Source: Megasphaera elsdenii (GTDB taxonomy: Bacteria; Bacillota; Negativicutes; Veillonellales; Megasphaeraceae). Taken from it: DNA of 64,000 nucleotides. The stretch covers positions 124,001 through 188,000 of the forward strand of contig NZ_JAJBQV010000001.1 of assembly GCF_020539865.1 (NCBI RefSeq), written 5' to 3'. The notes below the pieces were generated by a model. The model was not told the DNA's origin. It ran no database searches and worked only from the letters and a program-made list of their open reading frames with translations. The translations under genes and the position numbers were made by a program. The first letter of the stretch is position 1. The number at the start of each line of letters is the position of its first letter. Positions 14,524 to 22,881 of the stretch are shown piece after piece.

Positions 14524-14838
14524 ATGACAATCGAAGAAGAATATGAACGAATCAAAAATTTGTTCGACGGCGTCGACGAGAACCAGCTGGCCCTTTTAGA
14601 TGGCGCCATTGTAGAAGCGGCGCGTCTTCGCACGGAGTTGAACCGTCTGCATATGATTGCCGCAGCTTCCGGCCTGGTCAAAGTGGACCCGGTGAACCCG
14701 TCCCGTCAGAAAGAACTTCCTGTTTCAAAACTGCTCCCGAAAGTAAGGGCCAGTTATGCGAACATCATTTTCAAGCTGGCGGCCGTGCTCGGCCGGACGG
14801 TCGATGACGATGATTTAGGATTGGATGACTACGAATGA
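14524..14838 (+). CDS. P27-type terminase small subunit
   Basis: A 104-residue protein with the P27/Terminase_4 layout: a helical start (EEEYERIKNLFDGVDENQ), a second helix (IVEAARLRTELNRLH), the NPSRQKELPVSKLLPKVRASYANIIFKLAAVLGR helix and an acidic tail. It overlaps the large terminase by four bases, the normal place of a P27 small terminase. Together with the XtmA-like gene at 12919 it makes two small-terminase-like genes in one operon. The ATG follows GAGGAGGCGAGAAC. Confidence 0.78.
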   Translation: MTIEEEYERIKNLFDGVDENQLALLDGAIVEAARLRTELNRLHMIAAASGLVKVDPVNPSRQKELPVSKLLPKVRASYANIIFKLAAVLGRTVDDDDLGLDDYE

Positions 14839-16598
14839 GCTACATAGCTGAATATCGTGATAAGATCCTGTCCGGCGAAATCATCGCCGGCCGTTACATC
14901 CACTTGGAGCTGGACCGTTTATCACACGACCTGGCCGACCCAGACGTGAAGATGAACTATGACGCATCGAATAAGCGCATTCAATTCATCGAGCATGAGC
15001 TGAGGCATGGCCAGGCCCCCTTTGCGGGGAAGCCTTTTAAACTGGAACTTTTTCAAAAGGCTATTATCGAAGCCATCTTCGCGCCGCACATCTACGACGC
15101 AGAACTCAAACGCTGGGTCCGTAAGTATCAAGACGTGCTCCTAGTAGAAGCCAGGAAGAATGGCAAGACTCCGTTAGCCTCTGCTATTTCGTTAGCCGAA
15201 TGGGTTTGCGGCCCCATGGGTGGTAATATCTTGTTCGGATCCAACGATTTTGACCAGGCCGATTTGCTTTTCCAAAGTACGAATGACATGCGAGAGGAAT
15301 CGCCGAAGCTAGTCCGATGCACCCATAAGAACCAGAAGGGGATTTTCTGGGGCAATCAGAAGCAGAAGCACGCCCGCGGGAAATTCAGCCGGCAGAACAA
15401 AGGGACCATCAAGAAGCTGTCGGCACGGCAGAGCGCCAAAGAAGGGAAGAACATTTCCATCGGCGTCGTTGACGAAGTGCATGAAATGCAGGACAACACA
15501 CTGGTCATGCCTATCCGCCAGGCCCTGTCCACACAGGACGAGCCGCTTTACATCGAAATCACGACGGAAGGTTTTACCGATGGCGGGTACCTCGATGAGC
15601 GTATGGCCCTGGCCAAACAGGTGCTGACGGGAGAGGCTGAGATGCCGCGCTGGCTCATCTTCCTGTATCAGCAGGATACGGAGGAAGAGATTTTCCAGGA
15701 TGAGCAGTCCTGGTACAAAGCTAATCCGGGCATGGGTACCATCAAGAAATGGTCTTTCATGCGCCAGATGGTCGATGAAGCCCGGACGAACCGCAAGACG
15801 CGGGCCTTCGTGCTGGCTAAGGATTTCAATATCAAACAGAACACGGCTGCGGCCTGGCTGGAATCGGCTACTATCGAGAACCCGCGGACCTTTGCGCCGG
15901 AGGAACTCGACGGCCAGTATTACATCGGCTCCCTCGACTTCGCGGAAACGACGGACCTTTGTAGTGCCAAGGCGCTCTTCGTTGACCCGTGGACGCGGCA
16001 GAAAAAGACGCTGTCGATGTACTTCGTGCCGGAAATCAAGGCCGAGGCCCTGGGTACCGAGAACGGCGATGCCTTGAATCCGGAACAGAAGGATTACAGG
16101 GAATGGGCCAGAGAAGGCCTAGTCACGATTTGCCCAGGCACGGAAGTCGATGCGAAGATGGTTGCGGATTGGTTCTTAAAACTGTATGACGATTACCACG
16201 TCATCCCCTTTAAAATCGGGTACGATAATTGGCACGCCAAGGACTTCAAGAAATATATCGGCGAATACTTCGGCGATGAGGTCCTTGAACGAATCATCAT
16301 GGACTATCTGTCTTTATCGAACCCTATGTCGGCACTGGAAAGCGATTTACGCCGCAAGGTGCTGAACTACAACGACAATCCGATTGATAAGTGGTGTTTG
16401 GCCAACACGGCTTTTAAAGTCAACAACCTCGGCATGATGATGCCGGTCAAGGTGTATGGCCAATCGAAGAACCGTATCGATGGGGCCCTGGGCTTCATCA
16501 TTGCTTATGCCGCGTACGGGCGCTTCAAGTCTGAATATCATGAACATCAGAAATCGGTTTTACCGGAACCGGGGCCAGGAGGTGACATCCGGTGCTGA
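14835..16598 (+). CDS. terminase large subunit
   Basis: ATPase and nuclease of the DNA packaging motor, 587 residues, Terminase_1 type. The ATPase part has LLVEARKNGKTPLASAISLAEW as Walker A variant and IGVVDEVHEM as Walker B. The C-terminal nuclease has IGSLDFAETTDLCS with the first catalytic Asp and FKIGYDNWHAKDF with a second. The size matches HK97-like TerL proteins. It overlaps the P27-type small terminase by four bases and the portal gene by seven. Confidence 0.95.
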   Translation: MSYIAEYRDKILSGEIIAGRYIHLELDRLSHDLADPDVKMNYDASNKRIQFIEHELRHGQAPFAGKPFKLELFQKAIIEAIFAPHIYDAELKRWVRKYQDVLLVEARKNGKTPLASAISLAEWVCGPMGGNILFGSNDFDQADLLFQSTNDMREESPKLVRCTHKNQKGIFWGNQKQKHARGKFSRQNKGTIKKLSARQSAKEGKNISIGVVDEVHEMQDNTLVMPIRQALSTQDEPLYIEITTEGFTDGGYLDERMALAKQVLTGEAEMPRWLIFLYQQDTEEEIFQDEQSWYKANPGMGTIKKWSFMRQMVDEARTNRKTRAFVLAKDFNIKQNTAAAWLESATIENPRTFAPEELDGQYYIGSLDFAETTDLCSAKALFVDPWTRQKKTLSMYFVPEIKAEALGTENGDALNPEQKDYREWAREGLVTICPGTEVDAKMVADWFLKLYDDYHVIPFKIGYDNWHAKDFKKYIGEYFGDEVLERIIMDYLSLSNPMSALESDLRRKVLNYNDNPIDKWCLANTAFKVNNLGMMMPVKVYGQSKNRIDGALGFIIAYAAYGRFKSEYHEHQKSVLPEPGPGGDIRC

Positions 16599-17866
16599 AA
16601 TTCTTTCAGAACATCTTAACGAAATACAAGTCGCATCGGAATGACCAGCTTATGACCAGCATCTACACCGGTAATCAGGCCGTCATGAACCGCTTCGGCC
16701 GGGATATTTACTTGAGCGACCTGGTTAACAACTGTATCAACCGCATCGCAAAAGAAGCGGGGAAAATCAAGATCGTATCCGTCGTCGATACCGGCGACAA
16801 GGTGCAGCCGCAGAACGATGACATTTCCCGGCTGTTCCGCTTCCAGCCGAACCCGCTCCAGACGACGAAGGATTTTCTGGAGTCCGTGGAGTGGCTCAAG
16901 CTGAAGACCCGGCACTGCTGGATTTTTCCGGAATGGACGGAGGTTTACGACACGAAGGGCGTCGCCCATCGCTACTATACCGCCATCTATCCGCTTAATC
17001 CGGCCAGTGTCGAGATGGGACCGATAGAGGGCACTAATGACTGGTACGTCAAATTCTGGTGGCACGACGGGACGACAGATACGGTCCCGCTGACCGACCT
17101 CATCCATCTTTGCTGGCGCCGTGGGACGAACACAATCCTTTGCGGCGGCGACGACCTCGGCATGGCCGACGACCGCGATACCCTGCAAACCTTATCTGTA
17201 CTCGATACGGCGAAGCAGGGCGTCGCGAAGAGCATCACGAATGCATTGCTCGTCCGCGGTGTACTCATCAACAAGACGGCCATCAGCCAGCGGGAACTCC
17301 AGAAGTCGATGGAAAATTTCGAGGACCGCATCCATGTATCGAAGAGTGGCGTCATCGCCATGGACCTCACCGGCGAATACGTGCCGATTGATAACGCCGT
17401 GCCGGTCATCCCGGAAACGACGTTGAACTTTTTGAAGTCTGACGTCCGGGAAAAGTACGGCATCTCAGAGGCCGTGCTGTCCGGTGATTACACCGGCGAC
17501 CAGCAGGACGCCTTTTATCAGTCCTGCATCGAAGAGACCATCGTTGAAATCGAACAGGCCTTTTCCGCGGCCCTTTTCACGCCGCGGGAACAGGACGTCG
17601 GCCACCGGGTCCGCTGCTACTACAATCAGCTGTCTCATTTGTCGACGAATGGGAAAATCGAGCTGGCGAAAATCGCCCACGATACCGGCGTCCTGACACT
17701 CAACCAAGTCGGTGCTATGTTCGGTATGCCGCCCTTTGAGGGTGGCGACCGGCGCTTGCAGAGCCTGAACTACGTCAACATGGATAAGGCCGATGAATAT
17801 CAACTTTACTTGAACAGCAAGAAGAAGGGGGATACAGGGGATGCCCAACCAAAAGAAAAAAATTGA
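16592..17866 (+). CDS. portal protein, HK97 family
   Basis: Forms the dodecameric ring at the capsid vertex through which DNA passes, 424 residues. The N terminus (VNNCINRIAKEAGKIKIVSV) and the region FLKSDVREKYGISEAVLSGDYTGDQQDAFYQSCIEETI match the Phage_portal family. The start is a GTG overlapping the terL stop and preceded by AGGAGGTGACATCC. Its order, TerL-portal-protease-capsid, is standard for HK97-like phages. Confidence 0.94.
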   Translation: MLKFFQNILTKYKSHRNDQLMTSIYTGNQAVMNRFGRDIYLSDLVNNCINRIAKEAGKIKIVSVVDTGDKVQPQNDDISRLFRFQPNPLQTTKDFLESVEWLKLKTRHCWIFPEWTEVYDTKGVAHRYYTAIYPLNPASVEMGPIEGTNDWYVKFWWHDGTTDTVPLTDLIHLCWRRGTNTILCGGDDLGMADDRDTLQTLSVLDTAKQGVAKSITNALLVRGVLINKTAISQRELQKSMENFEDRIHVSKSGVIAMDLTGEYVPIDNAVPVIPETTLNFLKSDVREKYGISEAVLSGDYTGDQQDAFYQSCIEETIVEIEQAFSAALFTPREQDVGHRVRCYYNQLSHLSTNGKIELAKIAHDTGVLTLNQVGAMFGMPPFEGGDRRLQSLNYVNMDKADEYQLYLNSKKKGDTGDAQPKEKN

Positions 17867-18557
17867 GGAACTGAAACAGCTCGCCTCGGAATGGCGGTCT
17901 TTCGGCCTCGATAATCTGAAAGCTGAAACACGTTCCGGCGGTGAAAACGACCAGGATGAACATATCATCGATGGCCATGCAGCAGTCTACAGCCGTCAGA
18001 CGACTATCGGCAACTGGTTCAACGAAGTCATCGAGCCTGGTGCTTTCGACGGCTGTGACCTGACCGATGTACCTTTTATCGTAAACCACGACTCCCGTAA
18101 GATTCCGCTGGCGCGGAGCCGCAACAACAACGGGAACAGTACATTGACGCTCACGGTCGACAGCACCGGCCTGGCTTTCAGCGCGTCCGTCGATACTGAT
18201 AACAATCCGGAAGCCCGTCAGCTCTATTCGGCCATCCAGCGTGGCGATATCGACGGAATGAGTTATAGCTTCCGGGTCAACGAAGATCGATGGACCGATT
18301 TAGACTCGGATATGCCGACCCGGCACATCCTCAAAATCGCGAAAGTATTCGAAATAAGTGCGGTTACATTTCCAGCTTATGAAGATACTGACATCAACGC
18401 CCGACAGGCTGCCGACGCACTGGAGAGCGCGCAGCGGGTACTGGAGAGTGCCCGAGCCAAAGCAGGACTGGACAGTCGTGCGACGTCGCTGGAGAGCGAT
18501 GCGGAATTGCGTGATGCTTATAAACTCAAAATCAAAATCTTAGGAGGTTTAGAATAA
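17841..18557 (+). CDS. HK97-type prohead protease
   Basis: Serine protease that matures the capsid (peptidase family U35), 238 residues. Conserved features are IIDGHAAVYSRQT, VIEPGAFDG, the catalytic His in VPFIVNHDSRKIPLA and the catalytic Ser in GDIDGMSYSFRV, followed by EISAVTFPAYEDTDI. It overlaps the portal gene and ends one base into the capsid start. It likely removes the N-terminal region of the capsid protein. Confidence 0.94.
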   Translation: MPNQKKKIEELKQLASEWRSFGLDNLKAETRSGGENDQDEHIIDGHAAVYSRQTTIGNWFNEVIEPGAFDGCDLTDVPFIVNHDSRKIPLARSRNNNGNSTLTLTVDSTGLAFSASVDTDNNPEARQLYSAIQRGDIDGMSYSFRVNEDRWTDLDSDMPTRHILKIAKVFEISAVTFPAYEDTDINARQAADALESAQRVLESARAKAGLDSRATSLESDAELRDAYKLKIKILGGLE

Positions 18558-19861
18558 TGGATTATGCAAAAATGCTGGCTAACGCTGAACAGCGTATGCA
18601 AGCCCTGATGGAACAGACAGAAAAGACGGAAGACGTCGCCGAACTCCGCTCCATTTATCGTGAAATGCAGACTCTCCGCAGCAACATCGAAATTCTGAAG
18701 GCCGCTATCGCGGACCAGGAAGGCCGTGACGCTCATGTCGAAGAAACTAAACCGGCGGAACCGGCTCCGGCAACTCCTGCTGTCGATGATCGTACTACCG
18801 CCGTGAACAAAGAAGCCGAAAAACGTGCTGACGTCCCGAAAGGTGCTTTCACCGCTCCGGAAGCTACGGATAAACGTGCACAGGATGCCCAGGCGGAAAT
18901 GGAAAAACGTGGTGCTGACCTTAAACAGCGCGGCACGGTCGTCCGTTTTGCAGCCGAAGGCTTGTTCCCGCATGAAAAACGTTCCATCCTGACGTCGACG
19001 CCGACGATTATCGTCCCGACCTTTGACAGCTCTGCCATCAACGAAGGCTTTAACGTCGTATCGTCCCTGGTGGACCGTGTCAGACACGTCAACCTTAACG
19101 GCGGCGAATCTTATGAAGAACCGTATCGTATCGACATCCCCGAAGGTACGTACACCACTGAAGGTGGCACGCCGGCCGATACCGATGTCACCTTTGGTAA
19201 AGCAGCCATGACGAAATCGAAGATTACCGCGTACAGTGAAATCTCCCGCGAAATGCTCAAACTGCCGAACGCCAACTACGCCGGCTACGTACAGAACGCC
19301 ATCCGCACCTCTATCCGTGCGAAGATGACGAAAGAAATCCTGCTCGGCAGCGGTGCGACAAACTCCTTCGTCGGCATCTTCTCCAACAAGGCCACCGCCA
19401 TCGACCCGGCTTCCGACCTTACACTGGCCGGTATCGACGACACCACCCTCGACCAGATTATCTTTAATTACGGCGGCAAGGAAGACGTCGAAGATGCAGC
19501 CGTCCTCATCCTGAACAAGCTCGATTTGCTGGCTTTCGCTTCCGTACGTACTTCCACCAAGCAGAAGTTCTATGACATCAAGAGCCAGGGCAACACAGGT
19601 ACCATCAACGGCGTACCGTACATCATCAATAGCGCTTGCAATCAGCTGACCGACTCTACCAAGAAGACGGCCGACTACTGCATGGCGTATGGCTCTCTCT
19701 CGAACTATACCATCGCAACGTTTGCTGATATCGAAGTCGCCCAGTCTGACCAGTACAAGTTCAAGGAAGGCATGATCTGCAATCGCGGCGACGTCTATGC
19801 AGGCGGCAACGTCACGGTCTACAACGGTTTCCTCCGTATCAAACGGAAAGCGACGGCCTAG
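18557..19861 (+). CDS. major capsid protein, HK97 fold
   Basis: A 434-residue capsid protein. Residues 1-130 are a charged coiled-coil delta domain (QRMQALMEQTEKTEDVAELR onward), which acts as internal scaffold and is expected to be cut off by the upstream protease. The mature part starts around TVVRFAAEGLF and shows the HK97 body (TPTIIVPTFDSSAINEG, ITAYSEISREML, NSFVGIFSN, INGVPYIINSA). The gene has GGAGG upstream and is followed by the connector genes. Confidence 0.93.
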   Translation: MDYAKMLANAEQRMQALMEQTEKTEDVAELRSIYREMQTLRSNIEILKAAIADQEGRDAHVEETKPAEPAPATPAVDDRTTAVNKEAEKRADVPKGAFTAPEATDKRAQDAQAEMEKRGADLKQRGTVVRFAAEGLFPHEKRSILTSTPTIIVPTFDSSAINEGFNVVSSLVDRVRHVNLNGGESYEEPYRIDIPEGTYTTEGGTPADTDVTFGKAAMTKSKITAYSEISREMLKLPNANYAGYVQNAIRTSIRAKMTKEILLGSGATNSFVGIFSNKATAIDPASDLTLAGIDDTTLDQIIFNYGGKEDVEDAAVLILNKLDLLAFASVRTSTKQKFYDIKSQGNTGTINGVPYIINSACNQLTDSTKKTADYCMAYGSLSNYTIATFADIEVAQSDQYKFKEGMICNRGDVYAGGNVTVYNGFLRIKRKATA

Positions 19862-19878
19862 AAAGGGGGTGACAGGTC

Positions 19879-20190
19879 ATGGCTGATGTAACACTGACGG
19901 CCGCAGAGCTACAGCGCGCTTTGCATATCGATTCTCCGGATGAGCTTGAGAACGCTCAGAGCTTGCAGGCGGCGGCTGAGATTTATCTAGAGAATGCCGG
20001 CGTCGAACGGGATTACAGCAACGCACTCTATAAGCAGGTGGTGGTGAATTACATCGCCCGGCTTATGGATCAGCCTGACCTGCTTACAAATCTGTCTGAA
20101 ACTAACGGCTTTATGCTTAACGGTTTCATCCATCAGCTGCGGCTGAGCCAGCAGGTAAGAGCGGAGGCGGATGCGGATGCTAACAAATAG
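19879..20190 (+). CDS. head-tail connector (gp6-like)
   Basis: A 103-residue helical protein directly behind the capsid gene, preceded by GAAAGGGGGTGACAGG. LTAAELQRALHID and ALYKQVVVNYIARLMD are typical of gp6/gp15-type connectors that form the first ring under the portal. It overlaps the next gene by 20 bases. The call rests on length, helical pattern and position. Confidence 0.8.
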   Translation: MADVTLTAAELQRALHIDSPDELENAQSLQAAAEIYLENAGVERDYSNALYKQVVVNYIARLMDQPDLLTNLSETNGFMLNGFIHQLRLSQQVRAEADADANK

Positions 20191-20524
20191 TTACGGTGAA
20201 GCCCGTACGGGCGCGATGAACCGCCGTGTGACTATTCTGTCTTACTCTGAGAAAGACGACGGTCAGGGCGGCCGGTACATCGATAAAAAGCATCCTGTAG
20301 AAACCGAGGTCTGGGCTTATGTGGCTAAGCCCCATTTTACCGAGGGTAACAGCGGCGGCGGACCGGCCTCGCAGATTACGCAGGGCTTCACCATCCGTAA
20401 GAGGGCCGTCGGTCTGTCCGACGTCGTGCGCTATCAAGGTACGACGTATAAGATTCTGCACGTCGATTACTCCGGTGTGCGTAATCTCACGCTGACCTGT
20501 CAGGCGGTGATGCATAATGGCTAA
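20171..20524 (+). CDS. head closure / head-tail adaptor protein
   Basis: A 117-residue beta-rich protein of the SPP1 gp16-type head-tail joining family: NRRVTILSYSEKDDGQGG, VWAYVAKPHF and VVRYQGTTYKILHVDYSGVRN are its usual elements. It plugs or extends the connector after packaging. The start may be the ATG at 20171 or the one at 20177; both overlap the previous gene. It overlaps the gp10-like gene by 8 bases. Confidence 0.82.
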   Translation: MRMLTNSYGEARTGAMNRRVTILSYSEKDDGQGGRYIDKKHPVETEVWAYVAKPHFTEGNSGGGPASQITQGFTIRKRAVGLSDVVRYQGTTYKILHVDYSGVRNLTLTCQAVMHNG

Positions 20525-20972
20525 AACTTTTTGGGTCACGACGAACGTCACGGCCGAGGTCAAAAAGGCCCTGGGAGATATCACGAAGTACGATAAAGAT
20601 ACCCAGCAGCGTTTAGACGGTGTTGTTCGTGATATGACGGGCCGTGTCTTTAAAGAAGCGGTATCCCGGGTACCAAAGAAATCCGGGAAACTGGCTAGCA
20701 GTATCAAGCAGGAATTTAGGCCCACGGCGCATGGGCTCCAAGGCTATGTTAAGGCCATGGACCATATCGCCCATATCATCGAGTTCGGCGCGGCCGGCGC
20801 TGTCGTAATACCCGCCCGGAAGAAGGCCCTGCATCCCGGGGCCGCCGGCTGGTTCGCGGCCCATGCCCTCGTCCCACGGCGTACGGCGCATCCCTTTATG
20901 CAGCCTGCGATGGACGCGGTCCGTCCGGATCTGGAAAAAGCGGTCAAGGAGGCGGTAGACAATGATAAGTAG
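20517..20972 (+). CDS. HK97 gp10-like tail completion protein
   Basis: A 151-residue protein of the HK97 gp10 family: VFKEAVSRVPKKSGKLASSIK, HIIEFGAAGAVVIPARKKALHP and RTAHPFMQPAMDAVRPDL are characteristic. These proteins act at the head-tail interface or tail end. It sits in the conserved order gp6-closure-gp10-DUF3168-tail tube. It overlaps both neighbours slightly. Confidence 0.87.
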   Translation: MAKTFWVTTNVTAEVKKALGDITKYDKDTQQRLDGVVRDMTGRVFKEAVSRVPKKSGKLASSIKQEFRPTAHGLQGYVKAMDHIAHIIEFGAAGAVVIPARKKALHPGAAGWFAAHALVPRRTAHPFMQPAMDAVRPDLEKAVKEAVDNDK

Positions 20973-21375
20973 GATTCCATTCAACGAGGTCCAGCAGGGG
21001 CTGTATCAGCTCCTGAGTCGTGGTCAGACCGTCCCTGTCTATGACAGCATCCCGGATGGATCAGAAGCAATGCCCTACATCTGGCTCGGAGAATTCCATG
21101 GCGCCCCGGCCGAAGAGAATAAGACGGTCGTGATGCACCAGGTGTCGCAGCAGCTCCACATCTGGAGCGACCAGAAAGGCAAGCTTGAAGTAAATGGTAT
21201 CATGAACGATATTGTCACGCTGTTGACCAAGTACCAGCTGTCCCTGGACGGCTTCCGTCAGGTCGGCGGCGCCACCGTATCGCTCTATCAGACGACCGGG
21301 GAGCTCTATGAGAATGGCGACAAGGCCTATCATGGAGTTATCCAGGTCGAATATCTCGTAGAACAAACAGATTAG
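20962..21375 (+). CDS. DUF3168 tail terminator-like protein
   Basis: A 137-residue DUF3168/gp17-like protein that probably ends the tail tube and joins it to the head. Supporting elements are VQQGLYQLLSRGQTVPVYDS near the N terminus, PYIWLGEF and HQVSQQLHIWSDQKG. It precedes the major tail protein gene by ten bases, as in other siphoviruses of Gram-positive hosts. Confidence 0.84.
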   Translation: MISRIPFNEVQQGLYQLLSRGQTVPVYDSIPDGSEAMPYIWLGEFHGAPAEENKTVVMHQVSQQLHIWSDQKGKLEVNGIMNDIVTLLTKYQLSLDGFRQVGGATVSLYQTTGELYENGDKAYHGVIQVEYLVEQTD

Positions 21376-21385
21376 GAGGAACACA

Positions 21386-22114
21386 ATGGCTTTAACCGAA
21401 GAACAAATCAAGAACCTGCCGGTGGCTGACGATAACGTCAAAGCCGTCGCCGGTAAAGACACGCTGCTCTTGGTGGCCCTTACGGAGAACCCGACGAACT
21501 GGCTACTCCTGGGCGGCCAGCGTAATACGCCTTTGCAGCGTAAAGCTGAATCTATCGACGCCACGTCGAAAGATTCTGGCAACTACAGTGAAAAACTGCC
21601 GGGCATGCTGTCCTGGACCATCTCGTACGAAGGCTTGTACGTGCTGAACAGCGACGCTTATGAGATCGTCAATAACCGCTACGAAGCCCGCAAGCCGATT
21701 TACATCCGCCAGGAATACCCGGACGGCTCGTATCGTACCGGCTGGGCATCCATTACGAGCCTTGACGAAGAACACAGCTACAATGGCGTGTCGACGCTCA
21801 AGATGACCCTGGAAGGCAAGGGCGCTATCAGCGGCATCAAGTCGGTCGGTACACCGGCCATCGCATCGCCGACAATCACCTTTACCAAAGCCGGTGCCAA
21901 AGACGCTACGGTCAACGTCACGCCAGTCGACGCTTTTGTCCGCAGCATTACTTGCGACAACGTCCCGCTGACGCAGGAAGTCGACTACTCGTATGTCGAA
22001 GGCGTCCTTACCATCAAGAAAGAATATTTGCAGAAACTGACCACGAGCTGTACGCTTGACGTCAAGCTGACGGCCGACCTCGAAGTCGCTGTGAAAGTGA
22101 CCATTTCTGCGTAG
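21386..22114 (+). CDS. major tail tube protein with Ig-like C terminus
   Basis: A 242-residue tail tube subunit. The first 150 residues have the tube fold pattern (TPLQRKAESIDATSKDSGNY, MLSWTISYEGLYV, YEARKPIYIRQEYPDGSYRTGWASITS). The last 85 residues, from PTITFTKAGAKDATV, read as an added Ig/X2-like beta domain that may decorate the tail surface. The ATG follows AGGAGGAACACA. The position before the chaperone and tape measure genes is standard. Confidence 0.87.
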   Translation: MALTEEQIKNLPVADDNVKAVAGKDTLLLVALTENPTNWLLLGGQRNTPLQRKAESIDATSKDSGNYSEKLPGMLSWTISYEGLYVLNSDAYEIVNNRYEARKPIYIRQEYPDGSYRTGWASITSLDEEHSYNGVSTLKMTLEGKGAISGIKSVGTPAIASPTITFTKAGAKDATVNVTPVDAFVRSITCDNVPLTQEVDYSYVEGVLTIKKEYLQKLTTSCTLDVKLTADLEVAVKVTISA

Positions 22115-22174
22115 GAAACAGGGAAGGGTGTCGTGAAACGCGACGCCCTTTTTACTCATAAGGAGCGATGAATT

Positions 22175-22579
22175 TTGAAAGAGACGATTGATATTACCAT
22201 TAGCGGGGCCCAGTATAGCTTATATCTGACTATCGGCGACTTGCGCCACATCGAACGTGAAGTCGGCCGGTCCATCTTGTCCATCATGGGCGATGGCGTC
22301 GGTCATCTGGTAGCCAGCTGTAACCTTGACGTACTGGTCTCCATGCTCCGCTGGGGCATCCATGACAAGCTGCACGGCAAGCGTAATGACGACCAGGTCT
22401 ATGACCTTTTGCAGGCCTATTGCGATGACGGGAACAGCATCGACGACATGACGGCCAACTTCATCGGCGCCACCTTGCAGACCGGGCTCTACACCCGCGT
22501 GAGGGTACCGGGAAAAAACGTCAAGACGGAGACGAAGAAAAAGGCAGCGTCGTCGTCGGCTCCGCGCAAGAATGGATAA
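22175..22579 (+). CDS. tail assembly chaperone, short form (G)
   Basis: A 134-residue protein in the position of lambda gpG, between tail tube and tape measure. It has a helical body (DLRHIEREVGRSILSIMG) and a Lys-rich end. Near its 3' end is the slippery run GGGAAAAAAC, and the -1 frame downstream is open into the next coding stretch. So two products are expected: this one, and a frameshifted fusion that recruits tube subunits along the tape measure. It starts with TTG behind AAGGAGCG. Confidence 0.82.
   Translation: MKETIDITISGAQYSLYLTIGDLRHIEREVGRSILSIMGDGVGHLVASCNLDVLVSMLRWGIHDKLHGKRNDDQVYDLLQAYCDDGNSIDDMTANFIGATLQTGLYTRVRVPGKNVKTETKKKAASSSAPRKNG
22510..22519 (+). promoter_or_regulatory. 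-1 ribosomal frameshift slippery site
   Basis: GGGAAAAAAC holds two overlapping X-XXY-YYZ heptamers in the correct phase: G-GGA-AAA and A-AAA-AAC. Slipping back one base after AAC moves ribosomes to a frame that stays open from 22519 to 22878. The predicted fusion is 234 residues. The site, the phase and the gene position all match the lambda G/GT system. Confidence 0.8.
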
Positions 22580-22593
22580 AGAACGCTGAGCCG

Positions 22594-22878
22594 GTGGCCT
22601 ACGGGCCGCTGGCACTTAAACCGGTCGAGTTCGAGAACTTGCAGATCCACGAGTTTAATAAGATGGTAGAGGGCTATATGCTCCGAAAGAAAGAGCAGGA
22701 ACGTAAGCAGTCGTATTTCACAGCCTGCATCATGAGCTGTATGACCAGCGAGGTCGTACAGCCCGACTCCATCTATTATGGCCTGCATCCGGAGGACAAG
22801 CCGGACCCGCGCCTGGAGCGCGAAGAATTTTTGAGAGCCGTTGGGCTCCCATCGATGATGCCGAAAGAGGAGGGGTAG
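22594..22878 (+). CDS. tail assembly chaperone, T part (frameshift product)
   Basis: The -1 frame extension of the chaperone gene. It is a 94-codon stretch if read from its own ATG at 22594, but no ribosome site precedes that codon and the frame is open back to the slippery site at 22519, so it is best seen as the C-terminal domain of the G-T fusion. The sequence (LQIHEFNKMVEGYMLRKKEQERK) is helical and charged, as is usual for the T domain. The tape measure gene follows by three bases. Confidence 0.75.
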   Translation: MAYGPLALKPVEFENLQIHEFNKMVEGYMLRKKEQERKQSYFTACIMSCMTSEVVQPDSIYYGLHPEDKPDPRLEREEFLRAVGLPSMMPKEEG

Positions 22879-22881
22879 ACG

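Noticed and set aside
22594..22878. Independent gene between chaperone and tape measure
   Set aside because: No ribosome site; the frame is open back to a slippery site, so a -1 frameshift product explains it better.
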